A stretch of DNA of 64,000 nt from the NCBI GenBank assembly GCA_014549065.1, contig JACDOX010000021.1, positions 2,404,084-2,468,083 of the forward strand, read 5' to 3'. The translations under genes and the position numbers were made by a program. The notes under the pieces are model-generated. The model saw only the letters and a list, made by a program, of their open reading frames with translations. It searched no databases and was not told the origin of the DNA. Each line of letters opens with the position of its first letter. The first letter of the stretch is position 1. Positions 13,366 to 24,400 of the stretch are shown here, one piece after another. This DNA comes from Cardinalis cardinalis (Eukaryota; Chordata; Aves; Passeriformes; Cardinalidae).

Positions 13366-13500
13366 AACAAACAAACAAGCAAGCAAAAAAAGGAAACAAA
13401 AAAACCCACACTCACAAAAAACAACAACAACAAACAAAACAAAACAAAGACAACAACAAAAAACAAAAACAAAAACCAAAGGAACAAAACCCTATAAACA
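13366..13500. repeat. A-rich low-complexity tract with (AAC)n and (AAAAC)n
   Basis: A cytosine-spaced A-rich stretch made of AAC, AAAC and AAAAC units. It produces a lysine/glutamine-rich open frame that is only a reading of the repeat. Confidence 0.9.
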
Positions 13501-15440
13501 TAAACCCAACTCATGGCAAATTTACTTNCAATGATCACTTTCCATGACGTGATAACTCACATGTCACAGGTGCCTCATTGTGTAAATTAGGGTAACAGTT
13601 GTGTTTTGGAAACACAATCAAAGCATCCTTAGAAGTGACTTCTCTTCTAATAAAAGTTTTTTATTTCTATAATAGTTTCAGTTTCTACTACAAAAAGCTA
13701 TCAGGAGGGCCACTCTCCATTAAGGTCTAAATTAATCATGAGATCTATACAAGATGTCTAAAAGAACTGTGTTCCTTTGACCTGCTATTTTCTTTTGGGG
13801 TTTAGTGTCAGATATTGACAACCAAGAAGTTTTTGTTGCAAGGTGTTTGCTCAGTGAAAATTTCAGATTAGCCAAATCTATTTCATTGAAACCAGCCCCA
13901 NGGATTTCCCTTTGCAGTCAGAGCTAATCAGGGGAAAAAAAAAGTTTGGGCTCAAAGNGAACACAATCAACAAAACACTGCAGGCAGTTTTAATGAAAGC
14001 CTAAGAGTCACTAATGAGGCACCAGTCATACCAAGAAACAATGAGCAAAGTCATCTGCCCTCAGGTCAATGCAGTCTTCACCAAATGAAAGAATTCTTGG
14101 CACTTTTTAAATGTATCAAAGAAATAAAAATGTCAAAATCCATGGCAGAGAAGTGTTATAAAACACTTCTATGTGAGAAACATCAATGTACCTCAATAGG
14201 TATATGAGTAAGGTCTTGTAATCTGAATTGAATGCAAAACCCAAAAGTCAGAGATTTTTAACTCCTATACATTGTTTTTTCTATTAATGGGACCATGATT
14301 TAAAATTATTTAATTGCTTTGATTTCCAAAGGAGGGAAATGCATGGTGTGACAGATTTTCAGGAAGTGATAATCATAACTTTTGTTCCTTTTTTGACTAA
14401 TGTCTGTAGGATAAAACTTATTTGATCAANTACACTTCAGAAAAACTGCTTACATACACAGTATCATATATAATATATGACACACAAGCACAACACCGTT
14501 ACAACCAAATCCTTTTATTTTACCCTTATTTATTAATTTTCCGATAGATTTCTTTTGAGCTTGTTAAGTACCTGACTAACTGTCTTTGAGAGGATTTTTC
14601 AGTGCACTAGGAGCAGTCATTCCCAACTGCACAGACTGAACACTCTCCTCCAATGCCAGTACTTCTGTACCATTTTAGAACCTAATTAAAAAGTGTTTCT
14701 GACACAAAATTCCCTGGTCAGCAAGAGTAGATCAGAGAAAAACTCTCTTGACCAGCCTCTGCAAAATGAAAACAATTGATCTGATTCACTTCCTTCAAAT
14801 ACCATTTGCCTTATGTCTTTTCTTCTTCCAGCATCACAAGTGAAATCAATAGTGCTCCAAGTTTCCAGATTATTTCACAGAGATAAAAAGTTCCCTGGTT
14901 TTGTTAGAAAAGTTTTATTTTGCAAACAACCATTCTTTACAGAATGTTCTTTTAAAACAACAAGGAGGCAACTACAGAAATTAAGCTCTTATCTCTATCA
15001 GAATAATTGCAAGCTGATTATCTACTTTCTTCAGTTATTAAATAAATAAACAAATAAAAAATATTAAAAATCCCAAAACAACCAACAAAAGAAACCCAAA
15101 ACCCAAACAAAACAAAAAAAATTTAGATGGTAGTTCTACTACCTAAGCACAAGATAACAAGATAATTTTTTTCCAATTTTGGGCCACTCCTAATCAGGAA
15201 AAATTCCCAGTGATCTGGAAGGTACTAAAATTTCACCACAGCAGAAAACAAACTCTGATTCAGCAGCCTGGAGTGAAGTTTCTGCTCTCGAAAACTCAAG
15301 TGAGAACTCTGATTCCTGCCTGTCACTCTCCAGGCTGCCATAAACCTCAACATGAGAAACATCCAGGGAAAAAGGGACGGGGAGCTTAAGAGGGGATGAG
15401 AATGACAAGTGGAGGGAAAATGAAGAGCTCAGGAAACCAA
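13501..15440. other. unique AT-rich DNA
   Basis: No gene recognised. An A-rich tract lies at about 15040-15122. Confidence 0.45.
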
Positions 15441-15449
15441 AAAGAATTA

Positions 15450-15759
15450 ATGGGCATCCAACCACTGGGTAGGCTGGGGGGTGCACAAAGAGCTGGGAGG
15501 GGACACAGCTGGGACAGCTGATCCCAGCTGGACCATGGGATATCCCAAATGTGGCATCCTCAGGCCATAAACAATGGAGAGTGGATGCTGACCAAGGACT
15601 TGCTGATCATCAGTCAGTCGGTGGTGAACATTTGGTTTTATTTGCTGCACTTATCTTTCTTGGGTTTTATGTCTCAGTATTTTTTTTCTTTTATTATTGT
15701 TAAATTATTTTCATCTCAGCTCAGGTTTTTCTCACTTTTACCCTTCCAATTCCCACCCT
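15450..15759 (+). mobile_element. older ERVL-type LTR, 5' part, split by a younger LTR
   Basis: The sequence follows the avian ERVL LTR in order: GGGCAC-like start, AGCTGGGAGGGGACACAGC, GGACAGCTGAtCCcA, GGGATATcCC, the CATCAGTCAGTCGGTGGTGA region, TTTTATTATTGTTAA and a TTTTACCCTTCCAATTC-type 3' region. It stops abruptly where a second LTR begins. Its continuation (CACCCC-CTGGTGGG..GAATGAGCAGCTGTGTGG..GGGTTGAACCACAAC) is found at 16329-16399, after the inserted LTR. The 5' end is diverged and not resolved. Confidence 0.75.
15754..15759. repeat. left target-site duplication of the nested LTR
   Basis: Hexamer CACCCT immediately before the TG of the inner LTR. It pairs with CCCCCT at 16323-16328 with one mismatch. 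Confidence 0.6.
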
Positions 15760-16322
15760 TGTAGTGTTTGTGAGGGTCCCCAGGACGAGGTGAGAGATGA
15801 GAATTTGACTCCATGTTCTCAGAAGGCTGATTTATTTATATTATATTATATTATATTATATTATATTATATTATATTATATTATATTATATTATATTATA
15901 TTATATTATATTATATTATATTATATTATANTTATATTATATTATATTATATTATATTATATTATATTATATTATATTATATTATATTATATTATATTAT
16001 ATTATATTATATTATGCTGTACTAAACTAAAGAAAGAGAAAGGATACATCAGAAGGCATAACAAGTATGAATAATGAAAACTCGTGACTGACTCAGAGAG
16101 TCTGACACAGCTGATGGTGATTGGTCANTAAGAAAAAAACAATTCACATGGAANTANTCAAATATTCACCTGTTGGTAAACAATGTCCAAGCCACATTCC
16201 AAAGCAGCAAACACAGGAGCAGCAATCAGANAATTATTGTTTTCATTCCTCNCTGAGGCTTCTCAGCTTCCCAGGAGAAAATCCTTGGCAAAGAGGATTT
16301 TTCAGAAAATATCATGGTGACA
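15760..16322 (+). mobile_element. solo LTR (class II-like family), nested in the ERVL LTR, microsatellite-expanded
   Basis: First of four related LTR copies in the window (others at 49508-49985, 51307-51837 and 59766-60175). It starts TGTAGTGTTTGTGAGG and ends ATCATGGTGACA. Shared internal blocks are GAGATGAGAATTTGACTCC, ATGTTCTCAGAAGGCTGA, GAAAACTCGTGACTGACTC, GATTGGTCA and CAATGTCCAAGCCACATTCC. The 6-bp flanks support a class II (ERVK-like) integration, because that class usually makes 6-bp duplications. A run of about 180 bp of TTATA units inflates its length. No internal proviral sequence is present. The copy inserted into an older ERVL LTR, giving a relative age order. Confidence 0.85.
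15836..16014. repeat. (TTATA)n microsatellite inside the LTR
   Basis: About 36 near-perfect pentanucleotide units, with one phase break at an ambiguous base (15931). They occupy the site that in the unexpanded copy at 49508-49985 reads as irregular TTAT/TATA text. The true length may differ from the assembled length. Confidence 0.95.
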
Positions 16323-16328
16323 CCCCCT

Positions 16329-16399
16329 CACCCCNCTGGTGGGNAGTGAATGAGCAGCTGTGTGGGNTTGAGTTTCTGGTTGGGNTTGAACCACAACNN
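16329..16399 (+). mobile_element. older ERVL-type LTR, 3' part
   Basis: Continuation of the ERVL LTR interrupted at 15759. It reads CACCCC, CTGGTGGG, AGTGAATGAGCAGCTGTGTGG and GGGTTGAACCACAAC, the expected 3' end of that family. Confidence 0.75.
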
Positions 16400-16747
16400 A
16401 GAGCCATGCTGGAAAACAATGCAATATGTAACTAACTGTCAATTATTGGGTTCCCTTTTCCTGGGGATAATCCTGTTCAAAAACTTGATGCATTTTGTGT
16501 TAATTTCCAGCTTGGTTAATTGCAAATCCCACCCAGGCATATTCTTCTCAAATATGTGTAGATACAAATAAATATTTGGGCACCTTCTCCCATTTTCAGG
16601 AGTTATGGAATTAAATGTACAGAAGATATATTTTTGGGGCAGTTATTGGTAAACAAGCATCTAACTGTGCCTGCTACTTGTATAAATTATTCTAAATTCC
16701 TGAGATGGAGAGATAAAAGTGACTCTTACTGAATCTGTACCCTAAAT

Positions 16748-16881
16748 TCCTTGCATGGAAGTGTTCAAAAGGTGTGTGAATGTGTTGCTTGGGGATGAGG
16801 TTTAGTGGTGAACACGGAGTTGTTGGACTAATGTTTGAAGTCAATGATCTTGTCTAATTTTAGGGATGCTGTGATTCTATG
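16748..16881 (+). mobile_element. CR1 LINE, 3' tail
   Basis: Matches the last ~130 bp of a CR1: CATGGAAGTGTTCAAAAGG, GTGTGAATGTG, TTGGGGATGAGGTTTAGTGG, TTGTTGGACTAATG, GATCTTGTC and a terminal GATTCTATGA. Moderately diverged. Confidence 0.85.
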
Positions 16882-19800
16882 AGGTCTAAACCAGGATACT
16901 GGGGCAGGAACAGTCTGGAGAGAAAAATTAGGCTCAGGTGAATGTTTGAGGCACTTTCTCATTATTACCCTTTCATTAAGGCTTTGGGTGAAACTCAGAA
17001 ATAATGGGGTTCGTAGACCTTCAGTCTCTGGCCTTTGCAGAGTGACTGGCAGTAAGATTTCCTTCTGGTACCATGTTTTTGCTCCAGAGCTCTTCGAGTT
17101 TAGTCTTACAGTGGTTTCAAGAGCTATTAAAAAAAATCATAAAATAAAAGCATTATTTTTTCATCATCCATGATATGTCCTTCCTTGCTGTATTTTAGAC
17201 CCATGATGTAAGTGATAAGCTTCTTTATGCAAAAACTGATTACTTTAGGTCAGATCCCATTGTTGAAGCTCTTTGCATTTTCTGTCAGCGAATCAGGTGC
17301 ATTCAATCCCTAAACAGTTTGTTTGGGCTTTTTGTATTANTATTATTCTAACACTTCACTCAGTCAGAGAATGAACTTGACTCGTTCAAGTTCATTGATC
17401 AAGTGCTTAGATGAGGATTAACTTGTTCACATTCTCCATAGAGCACCAAAGATTTGAGGGAGTTGTTTGAACATCTCTAGTTCCTGCCAAGACAGAAATA
17501 CAGCCCTGCACACAGACATCTGTTTATGCTGGAGGTTTGTACAGCAGAAAAGCAAACACACCTGGAGGCAGGGGAGAGCTAAACCACTCCAAATGCTCTG
17601 CAGATTCTCCAGTGTGATGTCTTTATTTCACCTCTTAAAATGTCATTCTCCCTAATACCACAAAATTGTTGCCCAACTCTTTCAAAGTCTTCGCTCTGAG
17701 GTTCTCAGCAGGATTTTGTAGTGTCTGTTTGTNTGGAGGTGGAGACACTCAAAACTTGGACTAAAAGGGGAAAAAAACCCAGAGGGAGCCTGGGTCGTTT
17801 CTGGAGTCTTGATGGATCTTTGGAAAACTTGACTGCACCTTTTCTTCTGCACTCAGTGAAGGTAATTATCTCACTGAAGGTGATTTTTTTACTTTTGTGT
17901 TCCTACACAGATAGATTCTGATTCTAGCAGTTGTTACCCAGCTTATTCCTAAGGCACAGTACCATCCATTTCCTTCATTTTTCACATACTGCCAACATTC
18001 TAATGGCCATCAACTTCTNTCCTCTACACACAACTTAGAAATAATGCAGATAAGCTTAACTTTCCTGAAANATATTTTTGAAGCAATTTGGTAATTTTGT
18101 GGAACCACTTCAATGCAGTGTTGACATTAATCTGTATTTCACTGTCTCAGGACAGCACATCAATTTGGAAAGGCTGTCTCAGGTATGGAAATAACATAGT
18201 GGTGTTATTGCCCTACAAAGGAGTGAAGCAAGAACTATTTAAGCCCCAAATTNCAAGAATATGGCTGTATTCTTTCACCCACAGAGCAAACTTGTTTGCT
18301 AAATCCATACTTTTCTCACCAAATTTTGCATTTTCAGAGCTCATGACTCCGTCCTGTATTGGTCCTGTCTCAACANATGCTCAATCCTTTGAACCAGCTC
18401 ATTTTCTTATCAGAGCTATTGACTTCTCCAATGTCAATAAAAATGCTGTTAATTGCTCCAGCAGAGCTTTTGTACCTCTCTGCATTGTATCATTTTAGAC
18501 AGCATTTCAATTTGCTTATATTTATTTGGTGCATCTAGACTTTTTCTACGTTTTCCTTCAGAAAACAGAAAGTGTTTTACAAGTCACTGAAATCACCCAC
18601 AACAATTTTGGAGTTGGGAAAGCCAACAAAAGGTCTTTAAGTGATTTGTCCAAGATGANTCAGTAAGTACAGCTACAGACAAACCCTGGAGATTTAACAC
18701 TTGATTTTTTCTCTAATCACAGTATGAAAACACTGCTGTCTCACCAGGCTGTCCTTATTGCTTCAAGTGAAATTTATTCCACCCCTCCATGGCCTCCAAA
18801 GTCCCATTTCTGTGATAGCACATAGATTTTTCATTATCTCTTGACAAAATGCTTAGTACTAGTGTTTATTTTATCCCACTCCAGGCAAAATAACTGGAAA
18901 GGGATAATAAACTGATCCTAACGTTTATGGATCTTTGGCATACTTTTCTTCTAGAACAATATGAGATAAACAATATTTAGGCCAAGATTTTTTTTTAAGG
19001 CTTCTACAACTTCCAGAAATTAAAATGTCACCTAAGACAAAACTCTAAATTTTGGAGGTTCCCTTTTCTCTCTAAAGGATCACTACTTCTATAATATTCT
19101 TTCTTGCTGATTTTTGTCTCACAAAAATGTCTTCAGAACTATTTCAAATAGTAAAATAAGTCCAACTCTTTCATCCTATTGCAGAGCAGTATTTTTGGGG
19201 TTTTTTTAGCAGTACAGCTGGATGTTTCTGTTTCCCTTTACATGCATCACACATCACCCTTCACACATCACTTCTTCACTCACAATCACATGCTGCACCT
19301 TGTTTAGATTTATGACTTCAAAGAAGGATCTGTGCAGCCAAGATGAGTGTTTCCAATATTAAAATATCAAAATTCTTTTGACTCAGAGAATTAGAACCCT
19401 CATTAAAACGAAGATTTCTGCATAGATTTGTAACTAGTATCAATCTGTGTTTTAATCTCAAAACTTTGAAATGGTCAGTTCCACTTTGTTCCTACCAAAT
19501 GAAGAACAAAGTCTGACTGCCAGCAGCATGGAAATGCAACCCTTGTTTTATGTACCAACTTTATTGTTTCTGTGCTCTGCTGAGCTAATATGACATATTA
19601 TATTATAGCTGAAATATTAAAATGAATTTTGTGAGGTTCTCATTTGTTTGAAAGCATTCTTTACCAAGTTTGTGCTGCCATCATTTGCAAGTCAATACAA
19701 AAAGGAACATAGCAGGAAAGCTAATCTGGTGTGCTTTGTATTGGTCTTTTTCTCATTAGTGTCAGAAATTAATTGCAGCATACACAAATAACTCAGAGCA

Positions 19801-19915
19801 GTTCTGCTTCTCTCCAACAGTTAGTGACTGAGGGAATACTCAACAGATGCCTCTAAGGGATTCTGCCTTGCACAAAGCTCTCAACCACAGAAAAGATAAA
19901 TTTCTAAGTAATGCA
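16882..19915. other. unique AT-rich DNA
   Basis: No exon recognised. A perfect 11-bp inverted repeat with a 5-nt loop lies at 17370-17396 (AATGAACTTGA / TCAAGTTCATT). Otherwise nothing stands out. Confidence 0.45.
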
Positions 19916-19980
19916 CTAATGTAAATTATATAAATATAAATGTAGATGTAAACCTATATATGTATATATATATTGGTAAA

Positions 19981-20088
19981 AGTTCCTAGGACCATANCTA
20001 AATATATTATTCATGTANATGTACATGTGTATATATATNCACACATACATGTGCATGAATAATATNTTTAGGTATGGTCCTAGGAACT
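19981..20088. repeat. near-perfect 108-bp palindrome, spacerless
   Basis: Two 54-bp arms (19981-20034 and 20035-20088) are reverse complements. They begin AGTTCCTAGGACCATA and end TATGGTCCTAGGAACT. I count 3 mismatches plus 4 positions masked by n, and no spacer. The centre is an alternating purine-pyrimidine ATATAT/GTGTAT stretch. This could be a palindromic MITE-like element, an inverted duplication formed by template switching, or a transcribed hairpin. The flanks at 19918-19972 are also TATA-rich. Confidence 0.95.
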
Positions 20089-20777
20089 CTCCAGCTTCAG
20101 AACTNTGGCAGGTAGTTGGGAACACAGTGNAACTATGGACCAGCCCTGACATTTGGATGTCCTCCCTTGAGTCTGATTACTCAACATGGAGGGAAAACTC
20201 TCAATTTTCATAATGTGTGTACTTCTTTACTACTGAGGGGGAAAAATGTAGTAGATAATAATGACAGTATGAAAGAAATACATATAATAGGATAGATACA
20301 TACAAATATAATGATAATAAAAAATTAGAACCTTTGCCTCNTTAACGCTTAGAATTTTCTGTCTTCACGATAATATCGTTAGATATTAACAGCTTCAATC
20401 CACTTCTTCCCTTTCAATTCCTCAGCACCTCAAAAAGTTTTCATTATGTTCAATTAATTGGAACAATTTCCAGTGCTTGCTTTCTTTATTGTTTTAAAGA
20501 CTTTCTGCCAGGACACCTCTGGCATTGGCCATCTTGGCAGTGGCCATTGCTGGTGGATGGATCTCCAATCAGTGGAGTTCAGCATCTCACAGGGATCAGC
20601 ATTATCCTCCTGTCAACCCCACGACACCGGGCAAGATCGATGCCCCTTCCCTGCCGGCCTCTGCTCCTGGATTGCTCTTGATTTATTGTGTCTGAGCTTG
20701 GCAAGGGGGTGCAGAGGGCTTTTAATCAATCAGAGGGTGGGGATGGAGCTGCCCCACTGTACCACACGCTGCTAGTC
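20089..20777. other. unique DNA upstream of the candidate plus-strand gene
   Basis: AT-rich to about 20400, then more GC-rich (about 20500-20770), with CCGGGCAAGATCGATG and CCTGCCGGCC near 20626-20660. No exon is recognised. The rise in GC just before the candidate gene start would suit a promoter region, but no CpG island is obvious. Confidence 0.35.
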
Positions 20778-20784
20778 TATAAAA
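20778..20784 (+). promoter_or_regulatory. TATAAAA box-like motif
   Basis: A consensus TATAAAA lies 7 bp before the ATG at 20791. A working TATA box would place transcription start near 20805-20810, downstream of that ATG. So either the box is not used or translation starts later. Low support. Confidence 0.2.
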
Positions 20785-20790
20785 CCACGC

Positions 20791-20878
20791 ATGTCAAGCA
20801 CCAGAGGAATTCCAGTTACCAAAGGCAGGAGCGAGAAAATCTTCCCGGGTCAAAAAATCCAGAATATGTTGTTCACAG
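20791..20878 (+). CDS. candidate first coding exon of an unrecognised plus-strand gene
   Basis: The ATG follows an in-frame stop at 20773-20775. The frame gives a basic start (MSSTRGIPVTKGRSEK) ending ...QNMLFT plus one base of a split codon at an ACAG|GTAAAC donor (phase 1). The start context is weak (C at -3, T at +4). Splicing to the acceptor at 20935 would remove only 57 bp, short for a vertebrate intron. Because 57 is a multiple of three and contains no stop, the frame also reads straight through. It may therefore be one exon to 21064, or the donor may join an exon I have not found. I do not recognise the protein. Confidence 0.25.
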
Positions 20879-20935
20879 GTAAACTGCAGAATCCCAGAGA
20901 AGAGGGAGGGCAGTGTTTACTCTTTGATTTTGCAG

Positions 20936-21064
20936 CTCATGAAGAGCCAAGGTACAGCAGAAGTCTGGATTACAACCACAATGGGGTTTATGCCACAGTG
21001 ACCCCATTGCCAATGTTTCCCAAGCCCACAGTGTGGCAGCAACTTCAGAAGGAGGCATATAAAG
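20936..21064 (+). CDS. candidate internal exon A (43 codons, phase 1-1)
   Basis: The exon is bounded by a good acceptor (TACTCTTTGATTTTGCAG|CT) and an AAAG|GTGACA donor. It is 129 bp and phase 1 at both ends. The peptide is soluble and rich in Tyr, Pro and charged residues, with segments HEEPRYSRSLDYNHNG and PMFPKPTVWQQLQK. It has no signal sequence, membrane segment or cysteine. It joins in frame to the exon at 38851 (split codon G+AG gives Glu). The Tyr/Pro/Trp-rich style recalls small axonemal or sperm microtubule-associated proteins, but that is impression only. Open length is not significant on its own, so confidence rests on the matching splice sites and phases. Confidence 0.35.
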
Positions 21065-22724
21065 GTGACATGAAAATAAGCAGGTGTAATATATCTTTTA
21101 AATTATAATCAATGTTAATTATAGTGTAATTCTGGTTATATCATGGAATAATGTCAGTTCTGGGTGAATTACTTTTATAATCTAGTAGGTAAAATATCCC
21201 AGCTGCTTCTTATACTTTTCCCAGGAATCATTTGAAAACTGAACAAATTGTTCTAGGGTGCGCCACAGGAATGTGGAATGCCCTGGTAACTTCATACCTG
21301 TTTTGGAGAATTTAACNCTTACTTTCTGATGAGTTTTTTGATTCTTACAGACGAGGTTGGAGTTTTGTTGTGACTTTTGTTGTGTCTCTTACACTNCCTT
21401 TTATAAAATATGATAAACTAAATCCATATTAAAAAGCTGGAGCTGTAGATGGTAATTAACAANGAGAAGCATCCACACTTCAGACCTAATCTTTATTCAG
21501 TACATGACTTTGTTTGAGTTAGTAGAAAGTTCTCAATACCTTCCTAAGTTGCTTCAACCTTTTCAGCTTGACCCCACTAACTTTTAAAATCCTTCAGGAT
21601 GCTTCCCACTGTAATTGATCAGTTCAGGCCTTGGTCTGCATTGAATATGCANCAAACAGCTGTCCAAGGACAAGAAAAACCATAAGGTGTGATTCACTTT
21701 GATTCATCCCCTCTTCCTCCCATCCTTAAGACATTGACTGCATCTAAAACTCAGCAGGGTATACAAGAAACAAAGTTAAACTTGACAAGCCAGCTTCATC
21801 TCAGATGTTTAATGGCACCTTTCTGCTCCCTGCCCACATTGTCATCTTTAATACAAACGATTTTTATGTAAATGAACTGTAAATTATCTTAAAAGAAGAT
21901 TCTTGACTAGAATTTTGCAACAATATGGTGTGCAAAATGAAGCTTAATATTGCAGTCATTACAGGTGCTCATGGGAAAATAAACTTTCTTAAATAAATCA
22001 ATCTTTTCCAAAGTTTTTTAGAGGATGATGAAAAAAACAAACCTTCTAAAAGAACACTGACATCATCTGTGTACAGGACAAGATACAAGGAAAACAATTA
22101 AAACAAAGAATNCAACCATAAGGGAGAAAATATTTTATCCATTTGCCTTGGGTGCTTGTTCAGCCCTGGGTGCCAGGGCTTCTCACAGAGCTCAGACTGG
22201 GTTGGGATTCTCTCTTAGCATAGAAATCAGAGCATAAACTGCAACTGAGCTTGATCNCTGAACTCCCTTGCTAATCAGTAGAGAGAAACAAGTCTTTCAT
22301 GGAAGCCCCTTAGATCACCCATCTTAAACATCTGAATCCTTGACTTGCCTGTTTCTCTGTCCATTAGAAAAAAAAAAAAAATAGAAACCAGATGAGTAAG
22401 CAGCAAGATCTTGCCTAAAGCTGAGTGCACAACATGCACCACTCTGATGCTGAACAAATNCAAGAGGGGAATTTTCATCAGCAATTGAAAAACTTTTGAC
22501 AATACAACTTTTGACAATACAATTTGANAACTCAAATTCCACTCCAGCTTTCCTCTATATAGGCTGGCTTTGTTAGAAGAGTTTTATTCCCTCCTGTCCC
22601 TTCAACAGAAAAATTCTTACTGTCACTAAAGTCCCTTTGCAAAAAGGCTGATCATCGTAATTGAGTTTCTGCATGAAAAGTGGATCCATCTATAAATTGA
22701 AAAAGTCAAAAGCAAATGGAAACA
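21065..22724. other. unique AT-rich DNA (possible intron)
   Basis: No exon or element recognised. An A run lies at about 22369-22381. In the candidate gene model this is the start of a 17.8-kb intron. Confidence 0.4.
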
Positions 22725-22925
22725 AACTAGACTAAAAGAGGAGAGATATTGACTGGTACTGGGGAGAAATTCTGAGGCCCTGGCACAAGNTGCCCAGAGA
22801 GGCTGTGGGGGCCCCTGGATCCCTGAAGTGTCCAAGGCCANGNTGAAAGGGCAAAGTTTCTTCTGAGAAACCTGGTCTGGTGCAGGGTGCCCCTGTCCCT
22901 GGCAGGGGTGCAACTCAGTCATCTT
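22725..22925 (+). mobile_element. CR1 LINE, 3' fragment
   Basis: In CR1 sense order it shows GATATTGACTGGTACTGGGGAGAAATTCT, GAGGCCCTGGCACAAG, TGCCCAGAGAGGCTGTGG, CCCTGGATCCCTGAAGTGTCC and CCCTGTCCCTGGCAGGGG. The terminal octamer repeat is not evident, so the very end is diverged. Confidence 0.9.
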
Positions 22926-23099
22926 GTTTGTGAATGAGTGGAANGAGTTAAACTGCAGCAGCAGCTGGCTGAGAAGCAGAAACACTTAAATATTGTGTGT
23001 TGTGCCCTGCATGAAGAGCTGTGANGTGGGGAATTTGTGATCACTGTGTATTATTATCACTGCTTTTTAACGAAGGGATGGGAGCACAGTTTTAAGAAA

Positions 23100-23790
23100 G
23101 AGAAATTCCTCAGATAAATTTATTTTTTTATTGCTCAGATAAACATCAGTCTCAGAGGCTGTGAGATTTTAGAGGAGCAAGCAGCTGGCCATAGCTCAAA
23201 GCAGTCACAATTTCTTTGTTACAAGGCAATCTAGAACTTTCTAATCCAATAGACAGATGCCACAAAGTTNATTTTGCTTTTCTGACCTATCACATTTACT
23301 TACTTCTACTGCATGTGGATATTTTATCCAATGAGCTGCAACCTCACATGCACACTTATGCTTCTATTATAGCTTCTAAACTCTTACCTTACTCTATACA
23401 ACCACACTCCTACATTATAAACCCTTCACCATCTCATCAATACAACTTCTCACTTAAGGCATATTCTTACTTACAACTATANAAACATAAGTTTATGATT
23501 TTTCTACTTAATGTCTGCGTATTTTATTTTGCATCAATCCAAGCTTCTTTTAAGGCTGCAGATCAAACCCATCAGTGTCTGTGGAATTTTTTATTTTTCT
23601 ATTTCTCACAACTGTTCACAGCCTGCTCACCCTGCAAGGTTCCCAGGGACTGCACGTGGTGGGTTGGACACTGCTGGCAGCTGCAGGGTGTTTGTGTTGA
23701 GCAGCTCTGCAGCCTCACTTGCAGTTAATTGCAGCAGGAGCTGCTGTNAATCCTCATCTCCAGGTGCAGCAGCTCAAATGCCCACTGTGA
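23100..23790 (-). mobile_element. probable LTR fragment, related to the block at 37905
   Basis: It contains a TTTATT-rich start (a reverse AATAAA), then TTACAAGGCAATCTAGAACTTTCT, which resembles TTACAATGCATTCTAGACTTTTCT at 38046-38069. A long C/T/A-rich pyrimidine stretch follows. This layout fits an LTR read in reverse. Exact ends and duplications were not found. The open frames across it are readings of the repeat. Confidence 0.4.
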
Positions 23791-24167
23791 GATTTCTCAC
23801 AGGTGGCTGCTCCTTTGTGCTTTGGTTGGACCACCTTGGATGTTTCTGTCTGTGTGTCTGTCCATTGGTAGATCCAGCAATCCTCTGNGGGACTTTAGGA
23901 TGCCTTCTGCAAGTGACAATGATGATTTTTTNAAAAAATCAGGAAATCTAATGTAAGCATTTAAATCAAATGAAAAGAGGCTTAATGTGATGAGATAAAC
24001 TAGGAGGCACAGAGGTGGAGCCAATGAACAAAGTGCTGTTCCCAAAATGTCCACTGTTGAATTTGATCACACGGGCNAAGAGAAAGCTCTGCTTGATCTT
24101 TTTGTTGTGTTCCTTCAAGAGAAGTTTCGGGAGGATTTTTCAGGTTGCAAAGTAGAATAAAAATCAT

Positions 24168-24400
24168 AGAATAGGATAATAGAATGGTTTATGTTGGAAG
24201 AAATCTTAAAGACCACCTAATTCCACCTTNCTGCCAAGGTCACTCAGAGCTCCATCCAGCCTGGCCTTGGANACTTCCAGGGATCCAGGGGCAGCCACAG
24301 CTGCTCTGGGNACCCTGTGCCAGGGCCTGCCCACCCTCACAGCAAAGAGCTTCCTCCTCATGTCCAATTCCCTAATTAAAGAAACCGAGCTTGTTCATGT
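24168..24400 (-). mobile_element. CR1 LINE, 3' fragment
   Basis: The plus strand shows the reverse complement of a CR1 end: ATCATAGAATAGGATAATAGAATGG, TATGTTGGAAGAAATCTTAAAGACC, CCATCCAGCCTGGCCTTGGA, GGGGCAGCCACAGCTGCTCTGGG and CACCCTCACAGCAAAGAGCTTCCTCC. It includes the ATAGAAT terminal repeats. Confidence 0.95.

Noticed and set aside
13260..13547. Lys/Gln/Asn-rich 95-codon open frame
   Set aside because: Translation of an A-rich simple repeat.
15697..16074. 125-codon open frame
   Set aside because: Most of it is the TTATA microsatellite translated as a Tyr/Ile/Leu repeat.
16121..16435. Plus-strand frame with a counterpart in the minus-strand frame at 51318-51551
   Set aside because: The shared peptide arises because both lie in copies of the same LTR. 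LTRs do not normally encode it.
20778..20784. TATAAAA as proof of a promoter for the candidate gene
   Set aside because: It is only 7 bp before the ATG, so a start site 25-30 bp downstream would fall after it. Kept only as a low-confidence motif.
23216..23951. Overlapping plus-strand frames of 146-170 codons
   Set aside because: They lie in the LTR-like block and have low-complexity composition with Ser/Cys/Leu runs.
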